Shown: positions 1 to 8,717, counted from the stretch's first letter. The stretch: DNA of 37,820 nt from a bacterium (GCA_026708055.1 JAPOVS010000062.1:1-37820), one strand, 5' to 3'. Made by a program: numbers and translations. Notes: a model not told the origin generated them from the letters alone.

Positions 1-173
1 GCGCCGCGCCCGCCACCAGAACCGGCGCCAACAAACCCGGCAGCGCCACCAGCAGAACCCACCGCCGCGACCGGCGGCGGCGCGAGAGAGAACCGGCGCG
101 CCGCCCGCCGCCGCGCCGTCGAGTCAGATCAGGCGGACAAACCGGGGGGGGGGGGGACAGAATGTGTCATCAT
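1..173 (-). CDS. 5' end of an exported-protein gene with a C13 tract (apparently phase OFF), runs off the window
   Basis: Only the first codons are inside the window. On the minus strand two in-frame ATGs (173-171 and 170-168) open a frame reading MMTHSVPPPP and then enter a run of 13 C. With 13 C the frame meets TGA within four codons after the tract. With 12 or 15 C the same start would read through an Arg-rich stretch into RRSRRWVLLVALPGLLAPVL and AGAA, a clear export signal with basic n-region, hydrophobic h-region and Ala-rich cleavage region. A GAAGG about 10 nt before the ATG could serve as ribosome site. No ATG, GTG or TTG lies in the signal-peptide frame between the tract and the hydrophobic core, so expression should depend on tract length. 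The mature protein lies left of the window and is unknown. A sequencing error in the homopolymer is the main alternative. Confidence 0.5.
144..156. repeat. 13-nt G/C homopolymer near the start of the left-edge exported-protein gene
   Basis: An uninterrupted run of 13 G on the plus strand (13 C in the minus-strand gene) sits five codons after the first ATG. Homopolymers this long are rare outside hypermutable contingency loci. Its length sets whether the start codon and the signal peptide are in the same frame. Confidence 0.85.
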
Positions 174-520
174 ATTTCACGAACCTTCAGTCCTCTCATG
201 CACGGAACGGGAAGGGCATCCCCTCCATCCACGCCACGGGCGCCGGCACGCCCGCGGGACTCGAACCTGCCGCAAGCCTCCACTGGGCACTCCTCGCCGT
301 CATCCGGTCTCCGAAGGACCACACTACACCCCCAGCGCCCCGCCCCCAAAGCCACCGCGCGCCCGAGCCCAGCGCCGCCACCGACCGCAGCACCCGCCGC
401 CGCACCCAACCCAGCCCCGCCCCACGTCCCCACAACCGCCTACTGAAAGATCTGGGCTAGCCCTGGGCGGTCTCAATCGGTCATTGCCTCGTCAACTGGG
501 ATCTGGCCGGCGGTGACTTT
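174..520. other. Divergent intergenic region without a recognisable gene
   Basis: This stretch separates the minus-strand exported-protein gene from the plus-strand ATPase gene. The open frames across it are Pro/Arg/Ala-rich GC artefacts with no domain signature. A T-arm-like string (GGTTCGAGTCCCGC on the minus strand, about 255-268) is present, but I cannot fold a complete tRNA around it. Nothing else was recognised. Confidence 0.5.
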
Positions 521-612
521 GCATCGGCCTCCACTCAAGTGCTGCATCAGAGGCCGCATATATCTAGCATCAGCTTGTACACAAGGCTTGCATCAGCTAG
601 TACGATTCGTGC
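521..612 (+). repeat. Four iteron-like units with an exact 23-bp period
   Basis: The heptamer GCATCRG begins at 521 (GCATCGG), 544, 567 and 590 (each GCATCAG), each exactly 23 bp from the next. The last two units are alike over 14 bp (GCATCAGCTTGTAC and GCATCAGCTAGTAC). The array ends directly before the GTG proposed as start of the ATPase gene at 614. Regular spacing near two helical turns places the sites on one face of DNA, as in operators or iterons. Which protein binds is unknown; autoregulation by a neighbouring product is a guess. Confidence 0.6.
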
Positions 613-613
613 T

Positions 614-1966
614 GTGGCGTACATTCGGAGATGGCTGGAGGACCGGCTGCGCGACGCACTGGCCGCATCGCCCGCGGTGCTGTTGCAGGGCTCACGGTTC
701 ATCGGCAAGACGACTCTGGCCCGGCGCCTGTCGGCGTCGGCGCTCGACATGTCGAACGAGCAGCACGTCGCCCGGCTCGAGCTGGATCCGCTGGGAATGC
801 TGCGCCGGACCCCCAAGCCGGTGCTCGTGGACGAGTGGCAGCTGCGCCCCCAGACACTTTGGGACATCAAGTCGCTGGTGGACGCAGAGGGGGCGTCGGG
901 GTTCATCATCGCCGGTTCGGCCGGGTACTCGCATCTGGAGGGCTTCAGCCAGTTCCCCCTGACCGGGCGCTGCGACATGCTGCGGCTCCGTCCGATGGCA
1001 CAGGCCGAGCGCCGGGAACTTGCGGTCATGCCGTTGGCCGACCTTCTCTTCGGGGGCTCAGACCAGTGGGGATCGCCCGAGCGTCTGGAGCACAGCGACT
1101 ATGTGAGCATCGCAGTGCAGTCCGGGTACCCGGGCCATGCCCGTCTCGCAGCCGACGAGGCCCACGACGCTCTGCGGCGCATCGCCGCAAACATCATCGA
1201 AGCCGACATCGTCAGGCACCAGACGAGGCGAGACTCCACCGCCACACGTTCGGGCCTGTCGCGGTTCATCGCCGCCTACGCATCCGCAAGCGGACGCATC
1301 GTGGACCTGCTGAGCATCGCGAAAGCCGCAGGCCTCAACGACAAGACAGCCGCCAAGTACCGCGACATGTACGACAACTCGTACCTGCTCGACGAGCTGC
1401 CGATCTGGAGGCCCACCGCCGACTCGCAGGGGTTCCGCCATCCCAAACGAGTTCTGAGCGACCCTGCAATGATGGCCCCGCTCATCGGGACCAGCCCCAG
1501 CGAGCTGACCGCAGCGCCGCAGCTGCTCGGCGGCCTGATCGAGACTTTCGTGCATGCGCAGCTCAGCGCCCAGCAGGCCGTGACCGCCGAGCCCTACGCA
1601 ATCGAGTGCTATGACCTGCGGCGTTCCGGCAAAGCCCGCAGCGCCGCCGCGGCCTACCCGCTGGGAGAAATCGACTTCGTGCTCAGATCCACCAGAAGGC
1701 CCGCCGTCGCCGTCGTGGAGGTCAAAGCCCGCAACCGGGTCAAGCGCCACGACGCCGACCGGATCATCGCCCTGCGCGACGCCATCGACTCCGACCCCAG
1801 AGCAAGCCACGAGTTCACCGCGGGAGCAGTGCTCTGCTGCGGCGACATCGACCCGACCCCCATCAGCGACCGGGTCTGGGCCGCTCCACTGTCAGCACTG
1901 TGGACAACCCCCCCAAGCCCGACACCACCAACGCGTCCATCGGGATCCGAGCCTCGCGTCCCGTGA
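614..1966 (+). CDS. AAA-type ATPase of the AAA_14/DUF4143 family
   Basis: The 450-residue product has a P-loop at residues 26-34 (GSRFIGKTT, normally GPRxVGKTT), a Walker B-like VLVDEWQ, and a sensor-like IIAGSAGYSHL followed by LTGR, the order seen in AAA_14/DUF4143 ATPases. The C-terminal part contains GEIDFVL and VAVVEVKA, which resemble the D/ExK residues of a PD-(D/E)xK nuclease fold common at the end of DUF4143 proteins. These proteins are widespread, often accessory, and their cellular role is mostly undefined. The GTG at 614 (VAYIRRWLEDRL) was chosen because the homology-like region begins there; an ATG at 539 would add 25 residues overlapping the 23-bp repeats. The second glycine of the P-loop is Phe-Ile (SRFIGKT), so ATP use is likely but not assured. 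The family call is firm, the function unknown. Confidence 0.75.
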   Translation: MAYIRRWLEDRLRDALAASPAVLLQGSRFIGKTTLARRLSASALDMSNEQHVARLELDPLGMLRRTPKPVLVDEWQLRPQTLWDIKSLVDAEGASGFIIAGSAGYSHLEGFSQFPLTGRCDMLRLRPMAQAERRELAVMPLADLLFGGSDQWGSPERLEHSDYVSIAVQSGYPGHARLAADEAHDALRRIAANIIEADIVRHQTRRDSTATRSGLSRFIAAYASASGRIVDLLSIAKAAGLNDKTAAKYRDMYDNSYLLDELPIWRPTADSQGFRHPKRVLSDPAMMAPLIGTSPSELTAAPQLLGGLIETFVHAQLSAQQAVTAEPYAIECYDLRRSGKARSAAAAYPLGEIDFVLRSTRRPAVAVVEVKARNRVKRHDADRIIALRDAIDSDPRASHEFTAGAVLCCGDIDPTPISDRVWAAPLSALWTTPPSPTPPTRPSGSEPRVP

Positions 1967-2013
1967 GACGGCACCCGAGGCAGCGCCCGAACTCCGCCAC
2001 CGGCCCGGCGTGT

Positions 2014-2030
2014 CGACGACGTCATCGTCG
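2014..2030. terminator. Possible weak hairpin between convergent genes
   Basis: CGACGA and TCGTCG form a 6-bp stem around a 5-nt loop in the 100-bp gap between the stop codons of the ATPase gene and the large repeat-protein gene. There is no T-run, so this is only a weak candidate for a bidirectional terminator. Confidence 0.25.
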
Positions 2031-2066
2031 GCCCGGCCCGCTGCGCCCGGCCAGGCCCGCGCGGTG

Positions 2067-5000
2067 TCAGTCGTCGTCTTTGATGGTGACCGTGGCGGTG
2101 CCCTGCGCGACGGCGGCGCCCTGGGGGTCGGTGAGGACGGCCTGGAAGGTCTCGTCGCCCTCGGCGCCGCCGTCGTTGAGGATGGCTATGTACACGTAGC
2201 GGTAGAGCAGCCGCGTGCCCGCGGTGAACGTCATCAGCCGGCCGGCGCCCGCGGCGTAGCCGCGGTAGTCGGCGCCGTCTCGGGCTGTGCCGTCTCGTGT
2301 GGACAGCCGCACCGACACCGTCCGGTCGGGGGTCTCGCTGAGATACACCATGAATCTGAGGTAGCGGCCGTTCTCGCTGATCTCCACGTCTCGCACCGAC
2401 AGGGCCGGGCCCGCGGGCACAGGCGGCGGGGGCGGGTCGTCGTCGTCTTTGACGGCGACGGTGGCGGCACCCTGCGACGAGGACACGGTGTAGCCGCTGC
2501 CCGCGTCGACGGTGAGCGTGACCGACCCGTCGGGCTCGTCGGTGCTGTCGCCGACGGTGGCGACGGCGAGATTCGCGGCGCCGCCGGTTCCGACCACGAC
2601 TGTGCGGGTGCCGGTCGTGGCGCCGTGGTCGCCGGCCGCGGTGACGGTGACGGTGACCGTCAGCGGCGTCTTCGGGGCCGGGCTCGCGGAGACGGTGAAC
2701 GTCGCGCTCTGGCCCTCGGTGATCCCGCTGCCCGCCGTCACGCTGACCTCCAGGTCGGGGTCCGGAGGCGGGGGCGGCGGGTCGTCTTGAGGGTCGGGAT
2801 CGTCGGGGGGATCAGTGTCGGGCGTGTCGGGGTCCTGGGGATCGGGCTCTCGGGGGTCGTGGTCTTGGGGCGGGTCGTCGTCGGCGACCGCGACCGTCGC
2901 GGCGCCTTGCGGGGTGGAGACGGTGTAGCCGCTGCCCGCGTTCACGGTGAGCGTGACCGACCCGTCAGCCTCGTCGGCGCCGTCGCCGGCGGTGGCGACA
3001 CTGAACGCCTTGGTTCCGCTGGTGGGGATCGCCACGGTCTGCGCGCCGACCGCGGCGCCGTAGTCGCCGGTCTGGGTGACGGTCACCACCACGCTCAGCG
3101 GCGAAGACGGCGCCGGGCTGACGGAGATGGTGAAGCCGGCGGCGCCGCCCTCGGTCACGCCCGCCCCGGCGGTCACGGCGACCTGCGGCGCCGGTGTCGG
3201 CGTTGGCGGTGTGGGGGCTTTCTCGCGGCAGGCCTCGAGGCTGTCGAGCTCGGTGTAGATCTTCTGCCACAGCGCGTTGGGTCCGGCGCCCTGCCAGTTC
3301 GGCGTCTGGCGGTCGGGGCGGGCTTTGAGGTCGGCGACGGTGTAGTCGTCTTCGCCGAGCATGGTGTCACGGGCGCGCCCGAACGTGTCGACCAGGTCGG
3401 GGCGGCTGCCGTTCCAGGGGTCTTGGGTCTTGGCTTCGACTTCGGCCAGCAGGGCGGTGTCGGCGGTGCGGCACGACGGCGGGGACGGGGGGTCGTCGTC
3501 GTCGGAGACGGCGACGGTGGCGGCGGGCCTGCCCGGCGACACCGCATAGCCCCGGCCCGGGTTCACAGTCAAGGTGAGCGACCCGTCGGGCTCGTCGGTG
3601 CTGTCGCCGGCGGTGGCCACGGCGTGGGCGGCGGAGCCTCCGGCCGGGATGGTGACCGTCGCCGGGCCGGCCGCGGCGCCGAAGTCGCCGCTCTCGATGA
3701 CGGTCACGGCGACGGTCAGCGGCGCCGCGGGCGCGGGGTCGGCGGTCACGGTGAACGACGCGGCGGCGCCTTCGGTGATCGCGGGGCCGGCGGCGACTGT
3801 GATCTCGGGCGCCGCCGGGGCCGCCGGGGCCGGCGCGGGGTCGTCGTCTTCGACGGTGACGGCCGCGGTGGCGCGTGCAGCCGACACGGTCCAGCCGTCG
3901 CCGGCGCCCACGGTGGCGGTGATGTCGCCTGGGGGGGTGCGGGCGTCGTCGTCGGCGGTGGCGACGGCGACGGCGGCGACGCCCGTGGTGGGGATGGTGA
4001 CGGTGCGGGGGCCGGTGTGGCCTGACGCTGCCCTGCCGCCGGCGACGGTCACGGTGACGGCGAGGGGCTCGGCGGGGGCGGGCACCGCCGCGACCACGAA
4101 CCCGGCGTCGCCGCCCTCGGTGACAGGGCTGCCCGACGCGCCGATGCGCAGCTCCGGCAGCGTCGCGTCATCAGACGAAGCGCCCTGCTGTTGTTGTTGG
4201 GCTGCGGCGGCGAGCTGCTCGACGACGGTGAGGATCTTGTCCCAGCGCCGGCGGGGCACGCCCGGCTCCACCGCCTCCACATGGGCCTCCAGCTCGGCGA
4301 CGGTGAACCCGCCGGGCTCGCCGCGTATCGTCTTCAACGCTTTCTGCCAGTTCGCGAGCGCGCCGGCGTTGCCGGTGACGTCGCGATGCCTCGCGATCAT
4401 CGACGCGATCAGCGTCTCGGCCTCAGAGGTGTCCACCGCCGGGGCCTGCTGCTGCTGGGCTGGGAGGGGGTCGTCGTCGTCGTGCACCGGCGCCTTCTCC
4501 GACGCCGGCGCGCCGAGCGTGTACCCCGACCCGGCCCGGATCGTGAGCGTGACCGAGCCGTTGGGCTCGTCGGCGCCGTCGTCGACGGTGCCGAGCCGCA
4601 CCGTCACGGTGCCGGTCGTGGGGATCGCCACGGTGCGGGTCCCCGCCTCTCCCTGGGCGAGCCAGTCGCCGTCCTGGGACACCGCCACAGTCACCGCCAG
4701 CGGCGCCGCCGGGGCGGGGCCGGCGGCGACCATGAACTGCACGTCGGCGCCCTCTGTGCCGCCCGCCGACGCCACCACCGACACCTCCGGGACGGCCGCG
4801 ACCGCGTCCTGGCCGCCGCTGCCGGCGGCGTCGTCGTCCGCGACGGGCTGGGCCGCCGCCGAAGGCGTGCCGAGGTGGAACCCGCCCGGCCACGCCGACT
4901 GCGACGCCAGATGCAGGGTGACGGTCCCGTCGGGCTCGTCTGTGCGGTCGTCGACGGTCGGGACCGTGTAGGTGGCCGTGCCGGACGGGCCGATGACGAC

Positions 5001-8000
5001 GTGGCGCCACCCCAGCCAACCGGGGCTGACCCAGTCGCCGTCCTGTGTCGCCCACACCGTCGCCACCAGCGGCACCGACGGCTTCGGGTCCGCGGTCAAC
5101 TCCCAAACCAGCGGCGCGCCTTCTTTGCCGCGCACGGGCGGCACGTCCTCAGCCACGAACGTCTCAGACACGGCGTAGAGGTAGCGGGAGTGGGTGTTGG
5201 GCTGGTTGACGGCGTTGGGGTGCGCGATCCGCAGCGGACCGTGGGCGGACCCCGAGGGGGCCTCCACCGACGCCAGCTGCGGGCGGTTCGTGCCGAGCTC
5301 GTGGCCGGCGCGGCCGGTGCAGTCGTGGTCGCTGCCCGTCCAGACGCCGTTGCCGATGAGCGTCTCGTCGTCGACGAGGGCGACCGCCGCCCCCGACTCG
5401 TCGCGCGCCGAGTAGCTGCCCCACGACCGGTCACAGAAATCGGCGTTGCCGTCCGCGGCCTTCGCGCCGCCCAGCCAATAGATCGGCGCGCCCGGCCCGC
5501 CCAGCATCGCATTGTCGCGGGCGTCCACCGCAGCAGTGGAGCCCACCACGCGGAACCCGCCCGAATAGCCGCGGATGGCCTGATGGCCGGCCGCGGCCCG
5601 GGCCTGCACCGAGGCGTTGTAGGTGTCGATGTCAGACGACGACGCCGGATGCTTCGACGACGTGAGGAACAGCAGCCGGAACCTGTCCCCCGCACTCAAA
5701 CCCGACGGCGCCAGCGCCCAGTCCGCCGGCACCGGCGTCGGCGCGGGGGCGAGCCGCACCGTCGGCACCGCGCTGCGGGGCCTCGAGATGTCCACCCGGT
5801 GGTGCTCATGCAGCCGGTAGTCGCCGCAGGCCGGCGGATCCGGCGGCGGCGGGCCCGACAAAGACGTGCCCACGATGCACGGATGACCGCTGAACAGCCA
5901 CGCCGGACGGTCAGACGAAGCCACCCCCACGTGCACGAACCGGATATCAGCGAGCCTGGTGACGCCGGTGTCGACCGCGGTCAACAACTCGCCGGTCTCG
6001 GTGCGGTGCGCGCCGAAATCCACGTCCGGCGACGCCGAACCATCGCGGGTGAGCACACGCAAATTCAGATCGAACCGCACCGGACGGCTCAGCACCACCC
6101 AGATATTGCCGTCCGGGTCGCCGCGGCGCGCGAACAGCACCTCGGCCTGGTCGTCGTCGCGGACCACCACCTCCAACTCCCGACGCGCCGACGCCGCCTC
6201 CGCGCCCAAAGCCGCCCCCGACACCTCCAGGGCGGCGACCCAGGTCCAGTCGTCCTCCACAATGTTGTCGTCGATCATCGGCACGAAGAACCGCGCCGAC
6301 GTCTGCCCGACCCTCACCACCGCCGTGTGGCGGGCCTCGTAGATGTCGCCGTCAGGGCCGACCGTCGGCGCCCACAACGACGACGGCGCCTCGGGCTCCA
6401 AAGTCGCGGCCACCCGGAACGGGGCCTTCGCCGCCGGCGACACCGAAACCGGCAATACCAGCTCCGAGGACTCCAGCCACGCCGTGCGCCGGCCCCCCTC
6501 CAGGCCGTCATAATCCCAGCCCGCGGACACCGCATCCCCGGCGGGGCCGTCGCCGTCGGACGCCGCGACCGTCACCGTATGGGTCGTGGCGGCCGGGTCC
6601 AGCTCCACGTCCGCGACGCCGGGATCGATCAGGGTCAACACCGCGGTCTCCGCGCCCTCAGGCTCGGCGTCGTCCACCACCCACACCGAGATGTCCACCG
6701 ACGTCGCCCCCACAGGCACGGCCACCCGCCCGCGCGCGACCGCGCCGCGCGCGGACGGCACGCTGTAGTCCTTGAACGGCTCCGCCGAGCCCGACAGCGC
6801 GAACTCCAGCCCGAACGCCTGCGTGGCGGCCGTGGACAACTCCACGCTCACCGTCGCCGCCGAGCCCTCTGCGGCGGCGGTGGCGGGCTGGGCGAAGCTG
6901 GCCAGCGACGTCTCCGCGATCGTCACCGTCGCCGACGCGGGCGCGGCTGTGGCCAGCCCCGCGGGCACCCCCGACAGCACCACCTCGAACGTCTCCCTGT
7001 CATCGGACACACTGTCCGCCACGGTCGAGATCGACACCGTCCCCCGGGTCTGGCCCGCCGGGATCGTCACCGAGTGGGTCCCGCCGGCGAAGTCAGCCGG
7101 CGAGTCCGCCGTGCCCGCGTTCGCCGTCACGGTGACCGTCACCGCGGAGACCAGAGGCGCCGACAGCACCACCCCCACCTCGGCGGGGCTGCCCTCGGCC
7201 GCCTTGAAGGAAGCCGCCGACAGCGACACGCTCTGCGTCACGTCGGTGATGCTCAACGCCGCCGCGTCGTCGGTGGCCGTCACCCCGCCGCCCAGACCCA
7301 CATCGTTGTTGCCGGAGTCCAACACGCCCGACGTCGTGGCGATCGTGCCCATGCCGACGTCCACCGTCTCGGACTCGCCGCCGACCAAATCAGCGGAGGC
7401 GGTCAGCGTCAACGTCACCGACGCCGCGGTCTCGCCGCTGCTGGGACCCGTGAAAGTCACCGTCGGCGCGCTGGCGGTGTTCAAGTCGTTGCAGGTCACC
7501 CCCGTCGGCAGCGGCGCAGGACAAGCCAGCGTGAAATCGGTGTTGCGAACCGCCGCGCCGGTGCCGCTGTTGAAGGTCAGCGGCACCGCCAAAGACTCGC
7601 CGGCCACCAGCCCCCGGCCCAGCGTGACCGTGTACGTGTGCGCCGCGCCCTCACTCACCGCAGACCCCGAGGCCCGCGCCAAAGTCACCGCCGTCGGGTC
7701 GTCGTCCAGGATCAGGACCTCAGCACGGCCCGGCGAGCCGATCCGATAATGAGTCGGGCGGGGCAGGATCGTCGCGATCGCCTTGCCGTTGGGCTCGTCC
7801 ACACTGTCATCGATGACCCGCACGCCGTTGTTGTGGCCGAAGGATGGGATTGCCAACCGGTTCTCATAGACCCTTATGTCACGGGAATCGCCGAGGTCGC
7901 CCTCCTGCGAGAGCCGAAACCTGACAGCCACTCTGCCGGTGGTGTCAAAGCGGAACGGCGCAATCTCCTGATAGCCGTCTATCTGCTCGCCCTCGGCCAC

Positions 8001-8522
8001 CCGGTCCTTCAGGTACCCATCTCGATGTCGGCCATGGACGGTGATCACCGGCCGCGTGTCCGTCACCACCGTCGCCGTCACCGTCGCCCCCGACACGACG
8101 CCGTTCGGGTAGTTCGCCGTGTCCCCGGAGTCCTGGATGCTGTGCGTGATCACAGCCGTGTCGCTCACCGCCGCGCCCGACGCAGACGTCACCGTCACCG
8201 TCTGCGCCACATTCCAAGCGTTGGAACCAGTGGGCGCGAAAGTCAGCGTGCCCTGGCTGCCGCTCGTATCGGGGTCGGTGTCCACCGTGACATGGGTCGT
8301 GTCGCCCGAGGACACCGCCACCGACACACTGCCCGACGGCGCCGACTTCAATTGCACGGTGTACGTCGCGGCGCCCTCGTTCGCGAACACGTCCAGAGCA
8401 GAGACGCTCAGGGTCAGGCCATGGACGACAGTCTGCGCCTCAGCGTCGCGCACCCCCGACGGCGCCACCAGCAGCGAGGCCGACAACGCCGACGCGAGCA
8501 CCGGAGCGAACAAACGCCGCAC
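2067..8522 (-). CDS. Giant secreted Calx-beta-type repeat protein, probably phase-variable
   Basis: Read from the in-frame GTG at 8522 the product is 2151 residues. It starts with a signal peptide (VRRLFAPVLASALSASLLVA, cleavage near AEAQ). Next come Calx-beta-like modules to about residue 900, an uncharacterised domain at about 930-1122 (LSAGDRFRLLFLTSS, YWLGGAKAADGNADF, VWTGSDHDC), and about five or six repeats of roughly 105 residues of the form TEGxxxxFTVxxxPAP...DEPDGSxTLTV...DDD from about 1126 onward. Two alpha-helical inserts (about 1361-1447 and 1684-1777) interrupt the repeats, and a final Calx-beta module ends in DDD. Calx-beta modules usually bind calcium and build adhesins. No C-terminal membrane anchor or sorting motif is seen, so the protein is probably released or held non-covalently. 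An upstream start at 8626 is out of frame because of a G13 tract. The GTG at 8522 has no good ribosome site, so the gene may be OFF in this sequence. Confidence 0.75.
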   Translation of the reverse strand: MRRLFAPVLASALSASLLVAPSGVRDAEAQTVVHGLTLSVSALDVFANEGAATYTVQLKSAPSGSVSVAVSSGDTTHVTVDTDPDTSGSQGTLTFAPTGSNAWNVAQTVTVTSASGAAVSDTAVITHSIQDSGDTANYPNGVVSGATVTATVVTDTRPVITVHGRHRDGYLKDRVAEGEQIDGYQEIAPFRFDTTGRVAVRFRLSQEGDLGDSRDIRVYENRLAIPSFGHNNGVRVIDDSVDEPNGKAIATILPRPTHYRIGSPGRAEVLILDDDPTAVTLARASGSAVSEGAAHTYTVTLGRGLVAGESLAVPLTFNSGTGAAVRNTDFTLACPAPLPTGVTCNDLNTASAPTVTFTGPSSGETAASVTLTLTASADLVGGESETVDVGMGTIATTSGVLDSGNNDVGLGGGVTATDDAAALSITDVTQSVSLSAASFKAAEGSPAEVGVVLSAPLVSAVTVTVTANAGTADSPADFAGGTHSVTIPAGQTRGTVSISTVADSVSDDRETFEVVLSGVPAGLATAAPASATVTIAETSLASFAQPATAAAEGSAATVSVELSTAATQAFGLEFALSGSAEPFKDYSVPSARGAVARGRVAVPVGATSVDISVWVVDDAEPEGAETAVLTLIDPGVADVELDPAATTHTVTVAASDGDGPAGDAVSAGWDYDGLEGGRRTAWLESSELVLPVSVSPAAKAPFRVAATLEPEAPSSLWAPTVGPDGDIYEARHTAVVRVGQTSARFFVPMIDDNIVEDDWTWVAALEVSGAALGAEAASARRELEVVVRDDDQAEVLFARRGDPDGNIWVVLSRPVRFDLNLRVLTRDGSASPDVDFGAHRTETGELLTAVDTGVTRLADIRFVHVGVASSDRPAWLFSGHPCIVGTSLSGPPPPDPPACGDYRLHEHHRVDISRPRSAVPTVRLAPAPTPVPADWALAPSGLSAGDRFRLLFLTSSKHPASSSDIDTYNASVQARAAAGHQAIRGYSGGFRVVGSTAAVDARDNAMLGGPGAPIYWLGGAKAADGNADFCDRSWGSYSARDESGAAVALVDDETLIGNGVWTGSDHDCTGRAGHELGTNRPQLASVEAPSGSAHGPLRIAHPNAVNQPNTHSRYLYAVSETFVAEDVPPVRGKEGAPLVWELTADPKPSVPLVATVWATQDGDWVSPGWLGWRHVVIGPSGTATYTVPTVDDRTDEPDGTVTLHLASQSAWPGGFHLGTPSAAAQPVADDDAAGSGGQDAVAAVPEVSVVASAGGTEGADVQFMVAAGPAPAAPLAVTVAVSQDGDWLAQGEAGTRTVAIPTTGTVTVRLGTVDDGADEPNGSVTLTIRAGSGYTLGAPASEKAPVHDDDDPLPAQQQQAPAVDTSEAETLIASMIARHRDVTGNAGALANWQKALKTIRGEPGGFTVAELEAHVEAVEPGVPRRRWDKILTVVEQLAAAAQQQQQGASSDDATLPELRIGASGSPVTEGGDAGFVVAAVPAPAEPLAVTVTVAGGRAASGHTGPRTVTIPTTGVAAVAVATADDDARTPPGDITATVGAGDGWTVSAARATAAVTVEDDDPAPAPAAPAAPEITVAAGPAITEGAAASFTVTADPAPAAPLTVAVTVIESGDFGAAAGPATVTIPAGGSAAHAVATAGDSTDEPDGSLTLTVNPGRGYAVSPGRPAATVAVSDDDDPPSPPSCRTADTALLAEVEAKTQDPWNGSRPDLVDTFGRARDTMLGEDDYTVADLKARPDRQTPNWQGAGPNALWQKIYTELDSLEACREKAPTPPTPTPAPQVAVTAGAGVTEGGAAGFTISVSPAPSSPLSVVVTVTQTGDYGAAVGAQTVAIPTSGTKAFSVATAGDGADEADGSVTLTVNAGSGYTVSTPQGAATVAVADDDPPQDHDPREPDPQDPDTPDTDPPDDPDPQDDPPPPPPDPDLEVSVTAGSGITEGQSATFTVSASPAPKTPLTVTVTVTAAGDHGATTGTRTVVVGTGGAANLAVATVGDSTDEPDGSVTLTVDAGSGYTVSSSQGAATVAVKDDDDPPPPPVPAGPALSVRDVEISENGRYLRFMVYLSETPDRTVSVRLSTRDGTARDGADYRGYAAGAGRLMTFTAGTRLLYRYVYIAILNDGGAEGDETFQAVLTDPQGAAVAQGTATVTIKDDD

Positions 8523-8626
8523 AGCCCAGCGCGCCGACGCGCCCCCCCCCCCCCGCGCAACTTCGCAGCCGAACAGGGGCGCTCCGACGTCTGCCGCAAA
8601 CCTCTGACAGCGCCCAGACTCATCAC
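8523..8626 (-). other. Out-of-frame leader of the giant repeat protein, containing the G13 tract
   Basis: A GTG-ATG at 8626-8621 opens MMSLGAVRGLRQTSERPCSA and so on to KLRGGGG, then with 13 G passes into an Arg/Cys-rich frame (ARRRAGLCGVC) that is not the repeat-protein frame. With 11 or 14 G it would continue as ASARWAVRRLFAPVL, joining directly to the signal peptide. A single-base change in tract length would therefore add an N-terminal extension and link translation to the upstream start. This is the same design as at the left edge of the window. Confidence 0.55.
8542..8554. repeat. 13-nt homopolymer (C on plus, G in the gene) before the repeat-protein signal peptide
   Basis: Thirteen uninterrupted G on the minus strand lie about 20 nt upstream of the GTG at 8522 and 24 codons after the GTG at 8626. 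The tract has the same length as the one at 144-156. Confidence 0.85.
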
Positions 8627-8717
8627 CTGGCCATCTTAGCCTGAGCTTCCCCCCGTCGTCGCGGCGGTAGCCGCAGCCTGTGGCTGCCACCGACAACCCG
8701 TGAGCAATCAGGGCTAA

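Noticed and set aside
250-330. tRNA on the minus strand, from the T-arm-like GGTTCGAGTCCCGC
   Set aside because: The T stem has a mismatch and no matching acceptor 5' strand or anticodon arm could be placed within 75 nt. It may be a relic or chance.
521-612. CRISPR array
   Set aside because: The repeated unit is only 7 bp (14 bp in two copies), far shorter than CRISPR repeats, and no cas gene is present.
1611-4025. An 804-residue plus-strand open frame overlapping the ATPase end and repeat gene
   Set aside because: Low-complexity Gly/Arg/Val composition, and antisense to clear coding sequence.
4191-8639. A 1482-residue plus-strand open frame across the giant repeat gene
   Set aside because: It is rich in Arg/His/Gly with no domain and lies fully antisense to the Calx-beta protein. 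It reflects GC-biased third positions.
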